Below are positions 1 through 11,188 of a stretch of 64,000 bases of DNA, piece by piece. The notes beneath the pieces were generated by a model. That model did not search any database. It saw nothing but the letters and a program-made list of their open reading frames with translations, and was not told the DNA's origin. A program made the position numbers and the translations under genes. Source of the DNA: Apiosordaria backusii (Eukaryota; Ascomycota; Sordariomycetes; Sordariales; Lasiosphaeriaceae). The stretch is from assembly GCA_030549205.1 (NCBI GenBank), contig JAUKTV010000006.1:1444501-1508500 (forward strand), written 5' to 3'. Position 1 is the first letter of the stretch; every line of letters begins with the position of its first letter.

Positions 1-1544
1 ATCCATGTTCATGGCGGTTCGTTTTGAGCAGTCTTTTTCATCTCAAACATCCAACTAATTTTGAAAACAGGAGTTCTTCATCTCAGGCTTCAACATCATC
101 CTTCCCTCAGTCGCCATCTCACTGGAGATCCCTAAAGCCTCACAGATATGGCCCGCCAGCGTCTTTTCCCTCGTCACCGGCGCCTTTCTCCTGCCCTTTG
201 GCAGAATAGCCGATATCTATGGCGCCTACTGGGTCTTTTGTGCCGGCATGGTCTGGTTCTCCGCTTGGTCTCTCATCTCTGGCTTCAGTACGAACTACGT
301 CATGCTCATTGTGACAAGAGCACTGGGCGGTTTTGGACCGGCCGCTTTTTTGCCGACGGGCATCATGCTGTTGGGGAAGCTGTATCGGCCGGGCCCGAGG
401 AAGAATCTGGTATTCGGACTTTACAGTGCTTTTGCGCCTATTGGCTTCTTCCTAGGCATTATCACTGGTGGTTTGACAACCGAGTATCTCAGTTGGAGGT
501 GGTACTTTTTTATCGGCGCGATTGTCCTGTTCATTTCTTGCGCAGTGGCATTTGTGACGATTCCGCGGGATGGGAAACAGACAAGACGAGAGAATGCTCA
601 TGTCAAGATGGACTGGTGGGGAGTTTTCACGATTGTGCCAGCCCTGGTCTTGACGACGTTTGCTATCACGGATGGAGCACATGCGCCCAACGGGTGGAAA
701 AGTCCGTATATTATTGTCACGTTCATTCTTGGAGTGCTACTGTTGGCTGCAGCAGTCTATGTCGAAGGTTGGGTAGCAGAGCAGCCGCTACTGCCATTTG
801 ATCTGTTTCAACCAAAGTACATGACGCGGTTAACGGTTGCACTTTTTTTTGCGTACGGCATTTTTGGCGTCTTTCTGTTTTACGCCAGTTTCCAGTAAGT
901 TATTGATCTCTCTGCTCCTGGGGTGAAGAAAGACAGGGCTAATCGTTTGCAACAGAATCAGCGAGTGGATGGGACAAACAGCGCTCATTACGGCAGTTTG
1001 GTTCGCCCCCATGGCAGCTGGCGGTATCGTTCTGGCCACTGTTGGCGGGTTTACACTTCATCTATTGCCGGGTAGGCTCCTCTTGATCATTTCCGCGCTT
1101 GGAAGCTTGGCCTGCGTGCTTCTCTTTGCACTCATGCCGCAAGATGCCAACTTTTGGGCTTGGGTCTTCCCTGCCATGCTGGGCTCGACCATTGGCATAG
1201 ATATCACTTTTATCGTCAGTAACGTCTTCATCACAGCAAACGTTGCAAGACACAGACAGGGCTTGGCGGGAGCCCTCATCAACAGTCTATTGTTTCTCGG
1301 CATCAGCTTCTTCCTCGGTATATCGGATCTCGCCGTCTCCGAAGAGACGAAGAGGGGCGGCACAGCTGGGCACCATGTAGCCTTTTGGTTTGCCACTGCT
1401 TGCGCCGTGGTTGTGTTGGTCTTGTTTGCCACCATCAAGGTGGGCAAGGCCGAGTCAGATTTGACAATGGAGGAAAAGGCGGAATTAGAACGGCAGGCCA
1501 AGAACCAAGCCAGTCGGTCTACTGTGACGGAGGAGAAGGCCTAG
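1..1544 (+). CDS. MFS transporter, DHA2 (14-TMS) family, Atr1-like; 5' end outside the window
   Basis: Membrane drug:proton antiporter-type transporter of the major facilitator superfamily. Exons that keep the frame are <1..16, 71..894 and 956..1544. The last intron has a GTAAGT donor at 895. The first has a weaker GTTCGT donor, a CTAAT branch and an AAACAG acceptor. The visible part (about 476 residues) holds the helix-2/3 motif GRIADIYG, then a long run of hydrophobic helices with DHA2-style loops and a charged C-terminus ending EEKA. GRIADIYG followed by YWVFCAG resembles the aminotriazole-resistance (Atr1) subgroup, but the substrate cannot be told from sequence. The N-terminal leader and probably the first helix lie upstream. 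It converges on the next gene with 92 bp between stop codons. Family assignment is firm; the role (toxin, azole or ammonium export) is inference. Confidence 0.88.
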
Positions 1545-1636
1545 TGGTACCTAGGTACGTAAGGTAGCTGGCTAGAATTTCTTGGTATATAGACGTGATA
1601 GACAAAGCATTGATTACCTAGATGGCGTTATTAGAT

Positions 1637-2602
1637 TTACAGTTCATCTCTCACAATCCCTTCCTCGAGCTCTTTTTTCTTCTTCTGCCTCTCCTCCCTT
1701 TGCTGTTTCCTGTCATTCCTCTTGATTGTTCGGTGCAATCTCTCCCACATCAGACGGGAGCGCTTTCCGTCTTCACTTTCTGTCACAGCCATAGCCTCAA
1801 TTGTAAACTCCATATCCCGTTTGCCGTTCTCGCGATGAGGTTTGGTATGGTCAGTTACCCAAGCAATGACGCAGTGATCTATCGCTTGGTGTTTATACTT
1901 GGGCAGGTTGTTGAGCTCTCCTGATATCAGTGTCAGCTTCCAGTCTTCTGAGTCTTCGGTGAGAAATAACTTACGCTCACAGGCCCCACTCCCACCCGCC
2001 ACCCAAAGGGGCAGAATCTCATATATCGCACCCCCTGGGAACACCAATATCTTATCCTCTAATTTGATGTCTTTCACATCAGGAGCGTGACCACCCTCTG
2101 GTACAGGCGTAGGCGTAGGCTTCACTGTACCAATCACCCTTTGCCCATGTTCTTTAGGCTTTTCAAACACGCCAAACCACCACTTCTTCTTGTTGGGCTT
2201 CTCCGTCTCCTCGTCCCTCTGCTGCTCTTCAATCCACTCCCTCACCTCGAGTGGAACGTCTTTGTACTCCATAACCACAATCTCCCTGTTTTCACCCTTG
2301 TGGTCAACGCCATCCCAGCTTCCCATGAATTCTTTTGTCTGTCCCATGAAGTCCTCAATTGCGTGGCGCCAGGGGGCTAGCCCTGTGGGAGGGTCGTCAG
2401 GTAGATCTGAGAGCTTGTACATTTTTGCGTGGAAAGTCTTTTTGGCTTTGCAGTGCACCTCAAAGCCGCCTGGGTCGGTGCCGTCGTCGGGGAAGGGGCG
2501 GGACCATTTGAAGGAGGGAACTACGCCATACTCGTAGATGTCCCAGTTGATACCGGCTAGAGCTGGCGCAAAGAGTGAGAGGTAGAGCGGTAAATACTTC
2601 AT
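1637..2602 (-). CDS. Secreted or ER-lumenal hypothetical protein with C-terminal RDEL
   Basis: Family not recognised. The open frame is 321 residues from the ATG at 2602. It begins with a clear signal peptide (MKYLPLYLSLFAPALAG). The middle is acidic and basic by turns, with a KWWFGVF patch near residue 145, and the C-terminus is lysine- and glutamate-rich. It ends in RDEL, a variant of the KDEL/HDEL ER-retrieval signal, so the protein may stay in the ER lumen rather than be exported. Inside the frame, complement(1921..1974) looks like a 54-nt intron: GTAAGT donor, CTGAC branch, TATCAG acceptor. It is a multiple of three without a stop, so the true product may be 303 residues. The gene converges on the transporter. 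That it is a gene is well supported; the function is unknown. Confidence 0.65.
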   Translation of the reverse strand: MKYLPLYLSLFAPALAGINWDIYEYGVVPSFKWSRPFPDDGTDPGGFEVHCKAKKTFHAKMYKLSDLPDDPPTGLAPWRHAIEDFMGQTKEFMGSWDGVDHKGENREIVVMEYKDVPLEVREWIEEQQRDEETEKPNKKKWWFGVFEKPKEHGQRVIGTVKPTPTPVPEGGHAPDVKDIKLEDKILVFPGGAIYEILPLWVAGGSGACERKLFLTEDSEDWKLTLISGELNNLPKYKHQAIDHCVIAWVTDHTKPHRENGKRDMEFTIEAMAVTESEDGKRSRLMWERLHRTIKRNDRKQQREERQKKKKELEEGIVRDEL

Positions 2603-3384
2603 CTTGACGATGTGAGAATCAGTCTTTCAAGGCGATAAGGCACAGACAAGTAAAGTGAGATCGAGAACAAATAGAGTTGAGGATTCAAAGTTCAATCGAG
2701 CATCCGAGCAACCAGAGGCTCCTTTTATTTTAAAAGTAACATTGTGATCCAGATCGAGATCTTCGGCAGGTGGGATTGATGGTGTTCTGGCATCTTGATA
2801 CAGGCTAATTGCCGGACGGTTGCCACACCACCCAAACACCATTAATTCCTCAAGTTTTAGCAGCTTTTTTAATTTATGACATTGCATTCTAACCGAAAGA
2901 AAACACGTGTCCCGTAGACGGGCTCGGGACTCGGAAAGAGACGATGCAGCGTGACGCAGTTGCGGTCTACATCGACATGGAATCCAAAACAACGAAGTTG
3001 ATGAAAAATGCCGGGAGCTTGGCGGACATTGGTTGGATTTCTCGAAGATTCTATATACTATATTGAACTCCTCTTCAAAATTCTCATTGTTGAAAGTGGT
3101 TTACCTTAGATTTGCTCTCGGCTTTGCCTATGCCTAAGGTATACGGGTGTATGCGCACACAACTTCATTGAACAGTTGCCTGGTTAACTGTGTTACCACC
3201 CTTCTCCCTACCCAGGGGTCGACCTCCAACACAAGGGGTTAAAGCTTTCTGACACGTGAAACCTGGTAATTATTTAAAGCTTCTCGTATTTCTTTTTATC
3301 TAATTGCCAACATCAATTTCCATATCACCTAGCCACTCCTAAAGTCTGATTGCCGTCGCCATGGGGGCCTGCTGAATCAAAGTT
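2603..3384. other. Intergenic, no gene seen
   Basis: Upstream of the RDEL gene. There is one open frame at 2627-2992 on the minus strand without recognisable composition or homology. AT-richer than the flanks; nothing else is supported. Confidence 0.5.
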
Positions 3385-3882
3385 CAGACCCGCAACCCAT
3401 GGTTCATTATCCTTTTCACCACAGTGGTTCGGATTGCTGCATTCACCATGATTATTCTGCCCCCCTCGCAAGTCCACCGATTTGCCTGCCGATAAATGGG
3501 TCCAAGTGAACTACCTTACTACTTCCTGACTTTGTCCAAAACATATCTTCCGAGTCATACACTTCATCCCATAGATGGAGGTGATTTTAGCTTCGTCTGT
3601 CCTGAAAAACGAGCAGGCCTTTGCTAGTTCGTCTGGATCGTCGTCGTCATCCATGCTGGTCTGTCACCACTTGGTATCAAGTGATAAGTCGTGGTCTCCC
3701 GCAATAACGAGCTTTAACTGCGCATTGAGCGACTGGAGGTTTGCGGTTGCTTGTTGAAAGCTGCCCAGTCCACCAATCATGGTCAGATCACTGGAAAACA
3801 TCAACCTTAGGCATCGCGGCAGAATCCGGAAATGCCTGGCGCCATCGTGGGTGCCGGAGGAAATAAGGAAGTCGGTCAACAC
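3385..3882 (-). pseudogene. Relic of a calcineurin-like metallophosphoesterase
   Basis: Pieces of a fungal metallophosphoesterase lie in order on the minus strand but in shifted frames. Near 3870 is FLISSGTHDG, where the family has the metal-binding SDTHD. Next comes PKVDVF in one frame, then SDLTMIGGLGSF in another, so the GD metal motif is lost at a frameshift. Near 3690 is LKLVIAGDHDLSLD, matching the family's VIAGNHD. A TGG-to-TGA change follows at once, before an acidic MDDDDDPDELAKA stretch still in frame. Near 3400-3450 are the C-terminal signatures VNAAI and NEPWVAGLNF, again in different frames. The middle of the enzyme, with its later His ligands, is missing. At least two frameshifts, one in-frame stop and an internal deletion are visible. 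It cannot encode a working enzyme. The family call rests on motif order read by eye. Confidence 0.7.
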
Positions 3883-6730
3883 GGAGGTTGATTTATAGGT
3901 GTGAAGGTTCCGATGTCGTCTTCAACAAACGTTGCTCGCTCCATTTGGTACGACGAGAATCAGCAACGAAAAGCGCCTGGCCGGCGTGAGCAAAAGTCAA
4001 ATTACCTATATTAATCTTAGAATGGCACCTCGCTCTTTCTGAGCTACAAACTACCTTACCTCATTACTAATCAAACTGTACGCCTTTTAAATGCCTTTCT
4101 GTAAACTACCTATTGTGCCGCGAAATTGACGACCGGCGACAATACATACCTACCTTACCAACATGCAATTTGACAGATGACATGCCAACATCGAAATGTA
4201 GGTGAATTACACGTATTTCTTCTAGATTTAACAGCTCTCCGTTCGACCAGTTCAATCTATTATTGTTCCGCTTGCTAGCCTCTATAAGGGGTAGTCAGGG
4301 ATGAATGTCAACATTCAGATTGTCTAAAAAGCAGTAACTAAGGTACCAGTTGCCACCCCGTCCCCTGTATTGTACTTAGAAGCATATCACACCTTTCATG
4401 AATGGAACCAGGCAAAGGTCTTCGAGGTTGGAACTAATATTTGTAACCTGCAGCCATAGTGTGACCAAATCAGGCAACAATTTCCTGTTATCATGGGGCC
4501 CGTATCCGGTTTATCCTTGCTCATCGTGATCAACACCGAGCTAGCTTCTTATGTAGAATGTCCAGATACTATGTCTCTACTAACGAAAGACTCGCACGCA
4601 GCAGCAAAACTGACACTGTGCAAACTGCAACCCTTTCCCATTGCGTTGTCATACAACGTACATCCCTGGACATACCCATAGCCGCATACAGCACAGGGGC
4701 AGTATGTCCACTAGCACCAAAAGTATCATGCACCTGTGCTGTTTTCGGGAGTGGCGGTTAGTCTGTTGCCCCCTCACACGTGAAGATGGCCTGTCCAACA
4801 GCCTGATTGGGAAATCCGTGGGAATACCAAGAGTTATTTTACTGCAGTAGCAGCCGTTCGTCCTGGAAACTTTCCGGTTGTCGGACTACCAGTTACCAAA
4901 CTACTGCAAAGGCCTCAAGACAATGCCAAGACAGAGAGGGGGCAGAGGGGAACGAGTGGCTGGGGTAGCATTCCCATTTGTTCTCACCATGGCGCTTCGA
5001 AGCTTCCCACGTTTTTACCCGTGGCTGGCTTTCTGCATGTGTATGTAAGCAGTCAACAGCAGTGAGCACTCAATTCAGACTTCAACAACCCGAGGAACTA
5101 GGGTCGCTATCACGGCAACAAGGGGCGGGCCGTCTGGTGGCGTGATGTTTTCATTCTGGACGCCATTATGTACAAGGAAAGAAAATGATGATCAACCCCC
5201 GCACTGCGGATAACCGTTCGACCTTTGACTCCGCTGTGGTGGAGAGGGCATCTTGGGGTCGAGAGTGGGGGTTCAGTTAAATTAGTGTACAACCCTTATT
5301 TGCTCCGTAGCGGCCAGAGCAACCGGAAACATTCCGTGGGGCCGAGCCGCATCCATCGTGGTGTACACGTTTAGGTCACCGCATGTAGTGTATTGCATTG
5401 CTTTTATCCGTCTTCAACGAAGGACCTTATCCGCAGGTATAGCAGACCAATACTCCCATGCTGTGCATCAAATACTGAGGGCAACGGCACTGAACAATGT
5501 GTGTATTTGTGGAAACCGTGATCCCTGCCCTCGCTTCAAACGCGGATGGTCACCCCGAGGCCCCGTCTCCGCAGATACGGGGCACCAACAGACAAGATAT
5601 GCAAGTGATGCCCGGAGGGGCTAGGGAACGTGGAGCGGTGAACAGGGGCCGGAGTGAGCCTAGGTAGTTGTCGTCTTGCTAAGGTACCTTCTTGTCAGAA
5701 TGAAAGAAGAGAAAAATAAACGCCATGGTTACCTTAGCATCATCATAGGTATGCCGGAATATGGCCAGGACGCCATTGCGAACTAAAACACCAGCGTGTG
5801 GCCGGCAAAACAACCTTTTCTTTGCCTCTTATTACTCCGTTGGTTGTCGAATGGGCAGCTATCCCAAATCAGGACATCCTCGGCGCGTACCCGAACTCTC
5901 GGGTCCAAAAAGCAACAAGGAGAACGAGTCAAAGAGGGGTTCGCTTCGCCGAATGCATATCGCGAGTTGCATACGCCGCATGTTGATGAGACTGAAGTGA
6001 CACCTGGCACCCTACGGTACTTTACCTTACTCTTTTGGCATGGGTTGCCTTGGGGCACCTCCTTCATTGAGAGGATTCCCTGATGCTCTGTCGACGAGCG
6101 CCAACACACCGTCTGGGCCCCATGAAGACGTCAACCAACTAACGCCCGATGCTACTTGGATCATGGAAGGAATACACCGTCAAATACGTGGCGTTATGGT
6201 TATGTGGAGATAGTGTGATAGTGTCGCCAGGATGGCAAAGAAAAGTCTCTCTGTGCATCACAGGGCATTGCCATATCCCCCAAGTGGAGAAAGCCCGAGG
6301 TTGACCTGGGGTCGTTGGAACTTGATGGGTCCAAGAAGGGAGCACTTCATCCGACAGACGAGCAGTTGCGCCATTATAGCTCCCTATCCTTGTCCATTGC
6401 CCTATCCGCTCCATATCTTGAGTCCCCGGTGCCGCCAGTGTGACGGTGGGGCGGAAGTAAAGGACCTATTCCTGTTTGCCCATCCAGTGAGGCGATCATC
6501 CTATCCATATCCATTGCCGGTTCCAGTCGGTTGGTGCTCGATACAAATGGGAAGCGGGGGTCTCGAGTCATGTTGGATGATCAAGATAAATACAATCGTT
6601 CTCCCATTTGGCTGCTCTCGGGGTGCTTATCCGACCATCCATCGCATGCTCTTCACTTGCAAACATCGTCTTCCTTTCACATTCTCAATCTACCTACTTA
6701 TAACCTCGGTTGATTACACATTCCGAAAGA
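3883..6730. other. Long intergenic region, no gene supported
   Basis: About 2.8 kb with only short overlapping open frames of poor composition on both strands. Scattered ACCTTACC/TACCTAGG-type motifs occur, which recur in spacers across the window. The last 100 bp is pyrimidine-rich and leads into the UbiA start, so it probably holds that gene's promoter and 5' leader. Confidence 0.45.
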
Positions 6731-7735
6731 ATGGAATCAACAGACAAATCAAATCGGGACCTTGAGAGCCAATCCACCGGGGCATCTCCCAGCTCCCCTC
6801 TCCTTCCCAAACCTCAACAACCACAACACTCGCCCGTCCTCACCAGCAACCCTTTATCATGGATCAAAGGTGTCCCGTTTCTCATCTGGCAATTCACCGA
6901 GAATGACTTTCCGACATTCATTCTTCCCAACTCTGCCTTTGGCGTCTTCGGCGCCCTCGCCGGGCCTCGTTTGTTCTCGGACGAGACGGGGCCCACCGTC
7001 TCCGAGGTACTTTGGCGCATTCCAATCGTGATACTGTACAACTGGTACATGACCTTCATCTTTGACCTCGCCAATCAACGCGGGGCCGACTCAGTTGAAG
7101 AGGACAGGATCAACAAGCCCTGGCGGCCGATCCCGAGCGGGTACGCCACTATGGAACACGCTAGAATCTTGTTGCTGAGCTCGATACCGCTGGCGATGGG
7201 AATGAATTGGTATCTGGGAGTTTTTCATGAGGGCATCTGGATCCTCGTGTTGGTCTGGATGTACAATGACCTGAGAGGGGGTGATCATATGCTCAGGGAT
7301 CCATTGATTGCAGCGGGATCCCTTGGCTTCAACGGGGGAAGCTTGAGGCTTGCTGGAGGAGTGGGAAGAACGGTAAATGATGAGGGACATTTGTGGACAG
7401 TCATGATTGCAGCGGTTATCTTGACCACTGGGTATATCCAGGACTTGAAGGATCAAGTCGGCGACAGGCTGAGAGAGAGAAAGAGCGTGCCTATCTTGAT
7501 TGGCGATGGGCTTTGCAGGGCCGTTATTGCTGCCTTTATCCTGTCTTGGTCATTTGCTTGTGCCTACTTCTGGAGGCTCAAGTTGTGGGCGTTCGTTGTT
7601 CCCGTTCTTCTCGGGGCTGGCATTGGAATGAACGGCCTCCTGAGGAGGAATAGAGAGGCGGATTATGCTACTTGGAGGACATGGTGCTTTTGGCTCATTG
7701 TGTTATTTTCCCTGCCAGCACTATCGAGGTTCTAG
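6731..7735 (+). CDS. UbiA-superfamily membrane prenyltransferase or terpene cyclase
   Basis: Integral membrane enzyme of the UbiA superfamily. These bind prenyl diphosphates through two Asp-rich motifs, and either transfer the prenyl group or, in some fungi (the Fma-TC type of fumagillin biosynthesis), cyclise it. It is a single exon of 334 residues. I start at the ATG at 6731 because the open frame upstream begins only at a TTG. The first motif is around residues 115-130 (NQRGADSVEEDRINKP, then WRPIPSG). The second is around 238-245 (DLKDQVGD). Seven or eight hydrophobic helices surround them. The N-terminus is a Ser/Pro-rich cytosolic tail. No polyketide synthase, P450 or methyltransferase sits beside it, so a biosynthetic cluster is not evident here. 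Family certain; reaction and substrate unknown. Confidence 0.85.
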   Translation: MESTDKSNRDLESQSTGASPSSPLLPKPQQPQHSPVLTSNPLSWIKGVPFLIWQFTENDFPTFILPNSAFGVFGALAGPRLFSDETGPTVSEVLWRIPIVILYNWYMTFIFDLANQRGADSVEEDRINKPWRPIPSGYATMEHARILLLSSIPLAMGMNWYLGVFHEGIWILVLVWMYNDLRGGDHMLRDPLIAAGSLGFNGGSLRLAGGVGRTVNDEGHLWTVMIAAVILTTGYIQDLKDQVGDRLRERKSVPILIGDGLCRAVIAAFILSWSFACAYFWRLKLWAFVVPVLLGAGIGMNGLLRRNREADYATWRTWCFWLIVLFSLPALSRF

Positions 7736-9129
7736 GTTCAGGTTCGTTTACGATGAGGCACGCCTGGCTGGGCCAAGGCTTATGAGGTTGATGAATCCAT
7801 CCGAAATCTATAGGATACCCAGCTAGTCAATGATGATATGATTCTAAATTCTGATGTACATTCAATTCTCCAAATATGTGCCCGCAAATGCGATAGATTG
7901 TGTCCGGTTATCCCATCTGTGATGGGTTCACAGGCCATTCCCAAATGTCAAACAGACGGGAACCACGATTTAAGTTCCCATCCTGCCGGCACTCAGACCA
8001 CACTACCAATATGTGCTGTAACCACACAGCTCCACCCCTGTTCTCTCTGGCCATATGTCCTGCTTCAAGCATCGGTCGTGTGTTGCCATTATCAGGACTG
8101 GTCTCAAGCTTTGGAGTTCGGACAATTCCACCTTGTTGAGTCTGTGCGTCCCGCTCCCACTTGCCTTCCTCTCCCAGGCTCCGCACGCCCCGGTCCCCGG
8201 CCCCATCCGAAATTGACGGTGAACGGGCGCCAAGCTACGGCCCGAGGGGGATAATGTGGGTGGAATCCATGCGGATCGCCGACCACGATGACCCTTGAGC
8301 ATGGTGGAGCTTACGGGATATCCCAGTCCAAGTCCGTCACAAGGATTGCACGGTGTTTGGAACAATTGTAAGTCGCTGAAACCCGAATGACACGATTGTA
8401 AAGGGGGTGATGTGGGGAGGCGAGACAGTGTTCTACATGTAGACTCCCAGTCTTTTGAGTACAACGTTCCAAAATAAGCTACAAGAACTTTAGGTATGCA
8501 GGGTCCAAAGCTGGTAGGCGGTTGAAACTTTAGACTGAAACCCATTATGAGGAACATCGCAATAAATCTGGGTAAAAGGACATTCCTATGTGAATTAGGT
8601 GGGGTCAAGATCACCTGCTCAGACTCAGCTCCCGCACGTGTGCGGGAGATGGCATTATACCGAGGTTTCTCTAAGACCCCAAATTGCAACGCTGGCCGGC
8701 CAGGGGCTGACGGCCGCAAGCAGATTCAATGCTCTATACCTTAACTCAAGGCATCAGCGATTAGAGAGGCGCATTGAGAAAACGTGGGCTGTCTCACCTG
8801 CCCAAAATACCAAGGCTTTCCTCAGCTGTCCAATTGAGAGCGAGGCACGTGCAATGCTGACGACCGAATCAAACGACAAACACCACCAAGGTGTGTTCGT
8901 CAGGTTTCATGCGCTAGTGGCGAGCAGAACTCGGCGGGCTGTGATTGGCCATAGCAGGACTGGAGAACTACAAGTCTGAGATGGCCAATTTAAAGCTTGG
9001 GTTGGAAGTTTTCTATAAAGGGGGTTAAGAACTTGAACGGGAGGGCACAGGTTAAAAGATGGACTGAAGGGTGCAGAGGATCAGTTCTGCAGATCAACCA
9101 TCGTTGTAAAAGTCAAGATAAAAGTCAAG
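7736..9129. other. Intergenic, no gene supported
   Basis: A 238-residue minus-strand open frame (8003-8719) has no domain or coding character and is not called. The right-hand part, with a CTATAAAG box near 9013, is the likely promoter of the SurE gene. A perfect palindrome lies at 8629-8648. Confidence 0.45.
8629..8648. repeat. Perfect 9-bp-arm inverted repeat centred on CACGTG
   Basis: Arms CTCCCGCAC and GTGCGGGAG flank a 2-bp GT centre, giving near-complete dyad symmetry with an E-box-like CACGTG core. It could bind a dimeric (bHLH or similar) factor, or be chance. Confidence 0.4.
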
Positions 9130-10094
9130 ATGCGTTCCCAGGTCCTCCTTGCCCTCTTGCCAGTTCTCGGCACCGAGGCCATCCGCATCATCCATGCCAA
9201 CGACGATGGCTGGGCGGAGCTCTACACGCGTTCCTTCCATGAAGCTCTCGTCGCTGCTGGGCACGACCCCGTACTGGTCGCCCCTGCAGAAAACAAGTCT
9301 GGCACTGGTAAGGCTTCTTTTAATTCCTTCCCCAGGCCCATGAACACATGTTGACTCACCCTCGGATAGCATCGTCAGACGCTGAGCCCAGCCCTCGCAC
9401 CACGGCCTGCCAGTATAACTCCTGCCCGCCCAACACCAACCAGCCCATCGGTCGCAATGAATCCTCCCCCCGCCTCAACTGGGTGAACTCGTTTCCCTTG
9501 ACCTCGATGCGTTACGGCATCGACACCATCGCCCCCCCTTTCTGGAACGGCGAGGCCCCTGAACTTGCTGTTTCAGGCCCCAACGTCGGCAGTAATGTTT
9601 ACGTCCAAGTTCATTTCTCCGGCACCGTTGGAGCTGCCGTTTTTGCTGCCAAAGACCGCAAAGTTCCCGCCATTGCCTTTTCCGGTCTGTCGAGCGGCAC
9701 CCTCGCCTGGGACACAACCCCCGTTCCCACCCGCAGTCTGGTGTATGGACAGGTAGCGCTCAAGCTTGTCGATGCCGTCGTCAACAGTGGCAAGCCGTAC
9801 CTTCCCGAAGATGTTTTCCTCAATGTCAATTTGCCCAAGGTGGAAGGAAAGTGCACCGACCCCAACAACTTCAAATTCGTGCTCAGCCGGATCAATGTTG
9901 GCTTGTTCAGCGCGAAGGACGTGTATCACTGCGGATCGGATCGGTTGCCTTTGGAGGCAAGTGTGGCTCTTTCGGGGGATGGCTGCTTTGTCTCGGTTAG
10001 CGTGGGTGATGCCAACGACAAGACAACTGCATCAAAGGATAAACAAGCGGTGGTGTTGAACAAGTTGGGAGGGCTTTTCACCTGCTTGCCATGA
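9130..10094 (+). CDS. Secreted SurE-type acid phosphatase / nucleotidase
   Basis: Phosphatase of the SurE survival-protein fold, which hydrolyses nucleoside monophosphates or other phosphomonoesters with a divalent metal. Exons 9130..9307 and 9370..10094 (62-nt intron, GTAAGG...GATAG) give 300 residues. The signal peptide is residues 1-16 (MRSQVLLALLPVLGTE). The hallmark metal motif NDDG is at 24-27. APAENKSG follows near residue 50, and the second signature SGPNVG is at 128-133, followed by the glycine-rich YVQVHFSGTVGAA helix. Cysteines in the C-terminal half fit an extracellular enzyme. Secreted SurE acid phosphatases are common in Sordariales and often respond to phosphate starvation; regulation here is not visible. 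No operon-like partner. Confidence 0.88.
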
Positions 10095-11188
10095 AGGTTA
10101 ACAGCCCGCAGGAGTGAATACGGATACCTGCCTTATAGAAAAAGATAGGATTGTATACTAGGTATAAATTGAATTATAAGAGTTGCATCTTCACTTGCAG
10201 CTGGTTGAGAGCCATATCACCTAAAATACCGTACGTAGGTATGTGTAGATACATGCCCAAATTTCACCCCAATTACTTGTTAAGTTCCTATGCCCCCTTT
10301 TCCCCCTTTTACCCCTTGCTACTAGACCGAACACCCTCAGCTACCGACCTATGGTCTCAACCAGTTGCGTGGCCATGAGGAAATGGCAACGGACCACAGG
10401 TCAGGTGAGACTTGGATGGGTGTAAGAAAATCTCCTCATATTACATTCTGTTCATCTGACTGGTGTGCCATTCATCAGGTCGGGCATTTCGCCCAATGCA
10501 GTCGATAATAGCCCGTGTCAGCCCCGCAAGTCGAACCCATTCCGCTATCATTGGGTCGTGATATGCACAATCATGCAGTCCGTCATTTCAAAAACCGTCT
10601 GATAGGGCACCTCGATGGTGGCTAAACTAGCTGCAGGTGTCCATCTGCGAGCTGGGTCACTTCGTCTCTCTCTTTTTACTCATCCAGCTCCGGTTCTCGA
10701 GCCCTCAGTCCCACAGAACCCACACCTTTCGCGCCTGTCTGCAGCCCTGCTTCTCTGGCTTCCATGCCTACCTTATGTGCAACAAGGAAATGAAGGATAT
10801 TGGTCAATCAGAGAATTTGCATCGGCACCAACGATGGGCGTTATCTCACCTGTGCCGTCTGCTTTAACACTGGCGAGGAGGGGGGATTAAAATTATCCTA
10901 CCCTCGCCCTGGCGCCTGGCTCTGAATTCTTTTCCTCTTCGCGTACGCTCCCAATGTGCGCGAGTCCCTCTGTTTTAATTCGGTCTTCAAAAAAAGCCTC
11001 ATCCGGAATTTCTCATTTTGTTCTTGGTCCGGACGCTACCTCTCCATTCAGCTTACCTATGATTCTTGGTCTCCACCTACGCCGTCGTACACAATTCTTC
11101 AGAGCATCACGTTCAGAACTCAGTCAGCCCCCGGACAAGTTCAATCCATCCTCCTGACCTCCCCAGTCCAAAAAGAACGCATCTCACA
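10095..11188. other. Intergenic, no gene supported
   Basis: 3' flank of the SurE gene and pyrimidine-rich 5' flank of the small membrane-protein gene. Short open frames at 10615-10890 have no recognisable content. Confidence 0.45.

Noticed and set aside
8003..8719. 238-residue minus-strand open frame
   Set aside because: No domain, erratic composition, no splice support; spacer on both sides.
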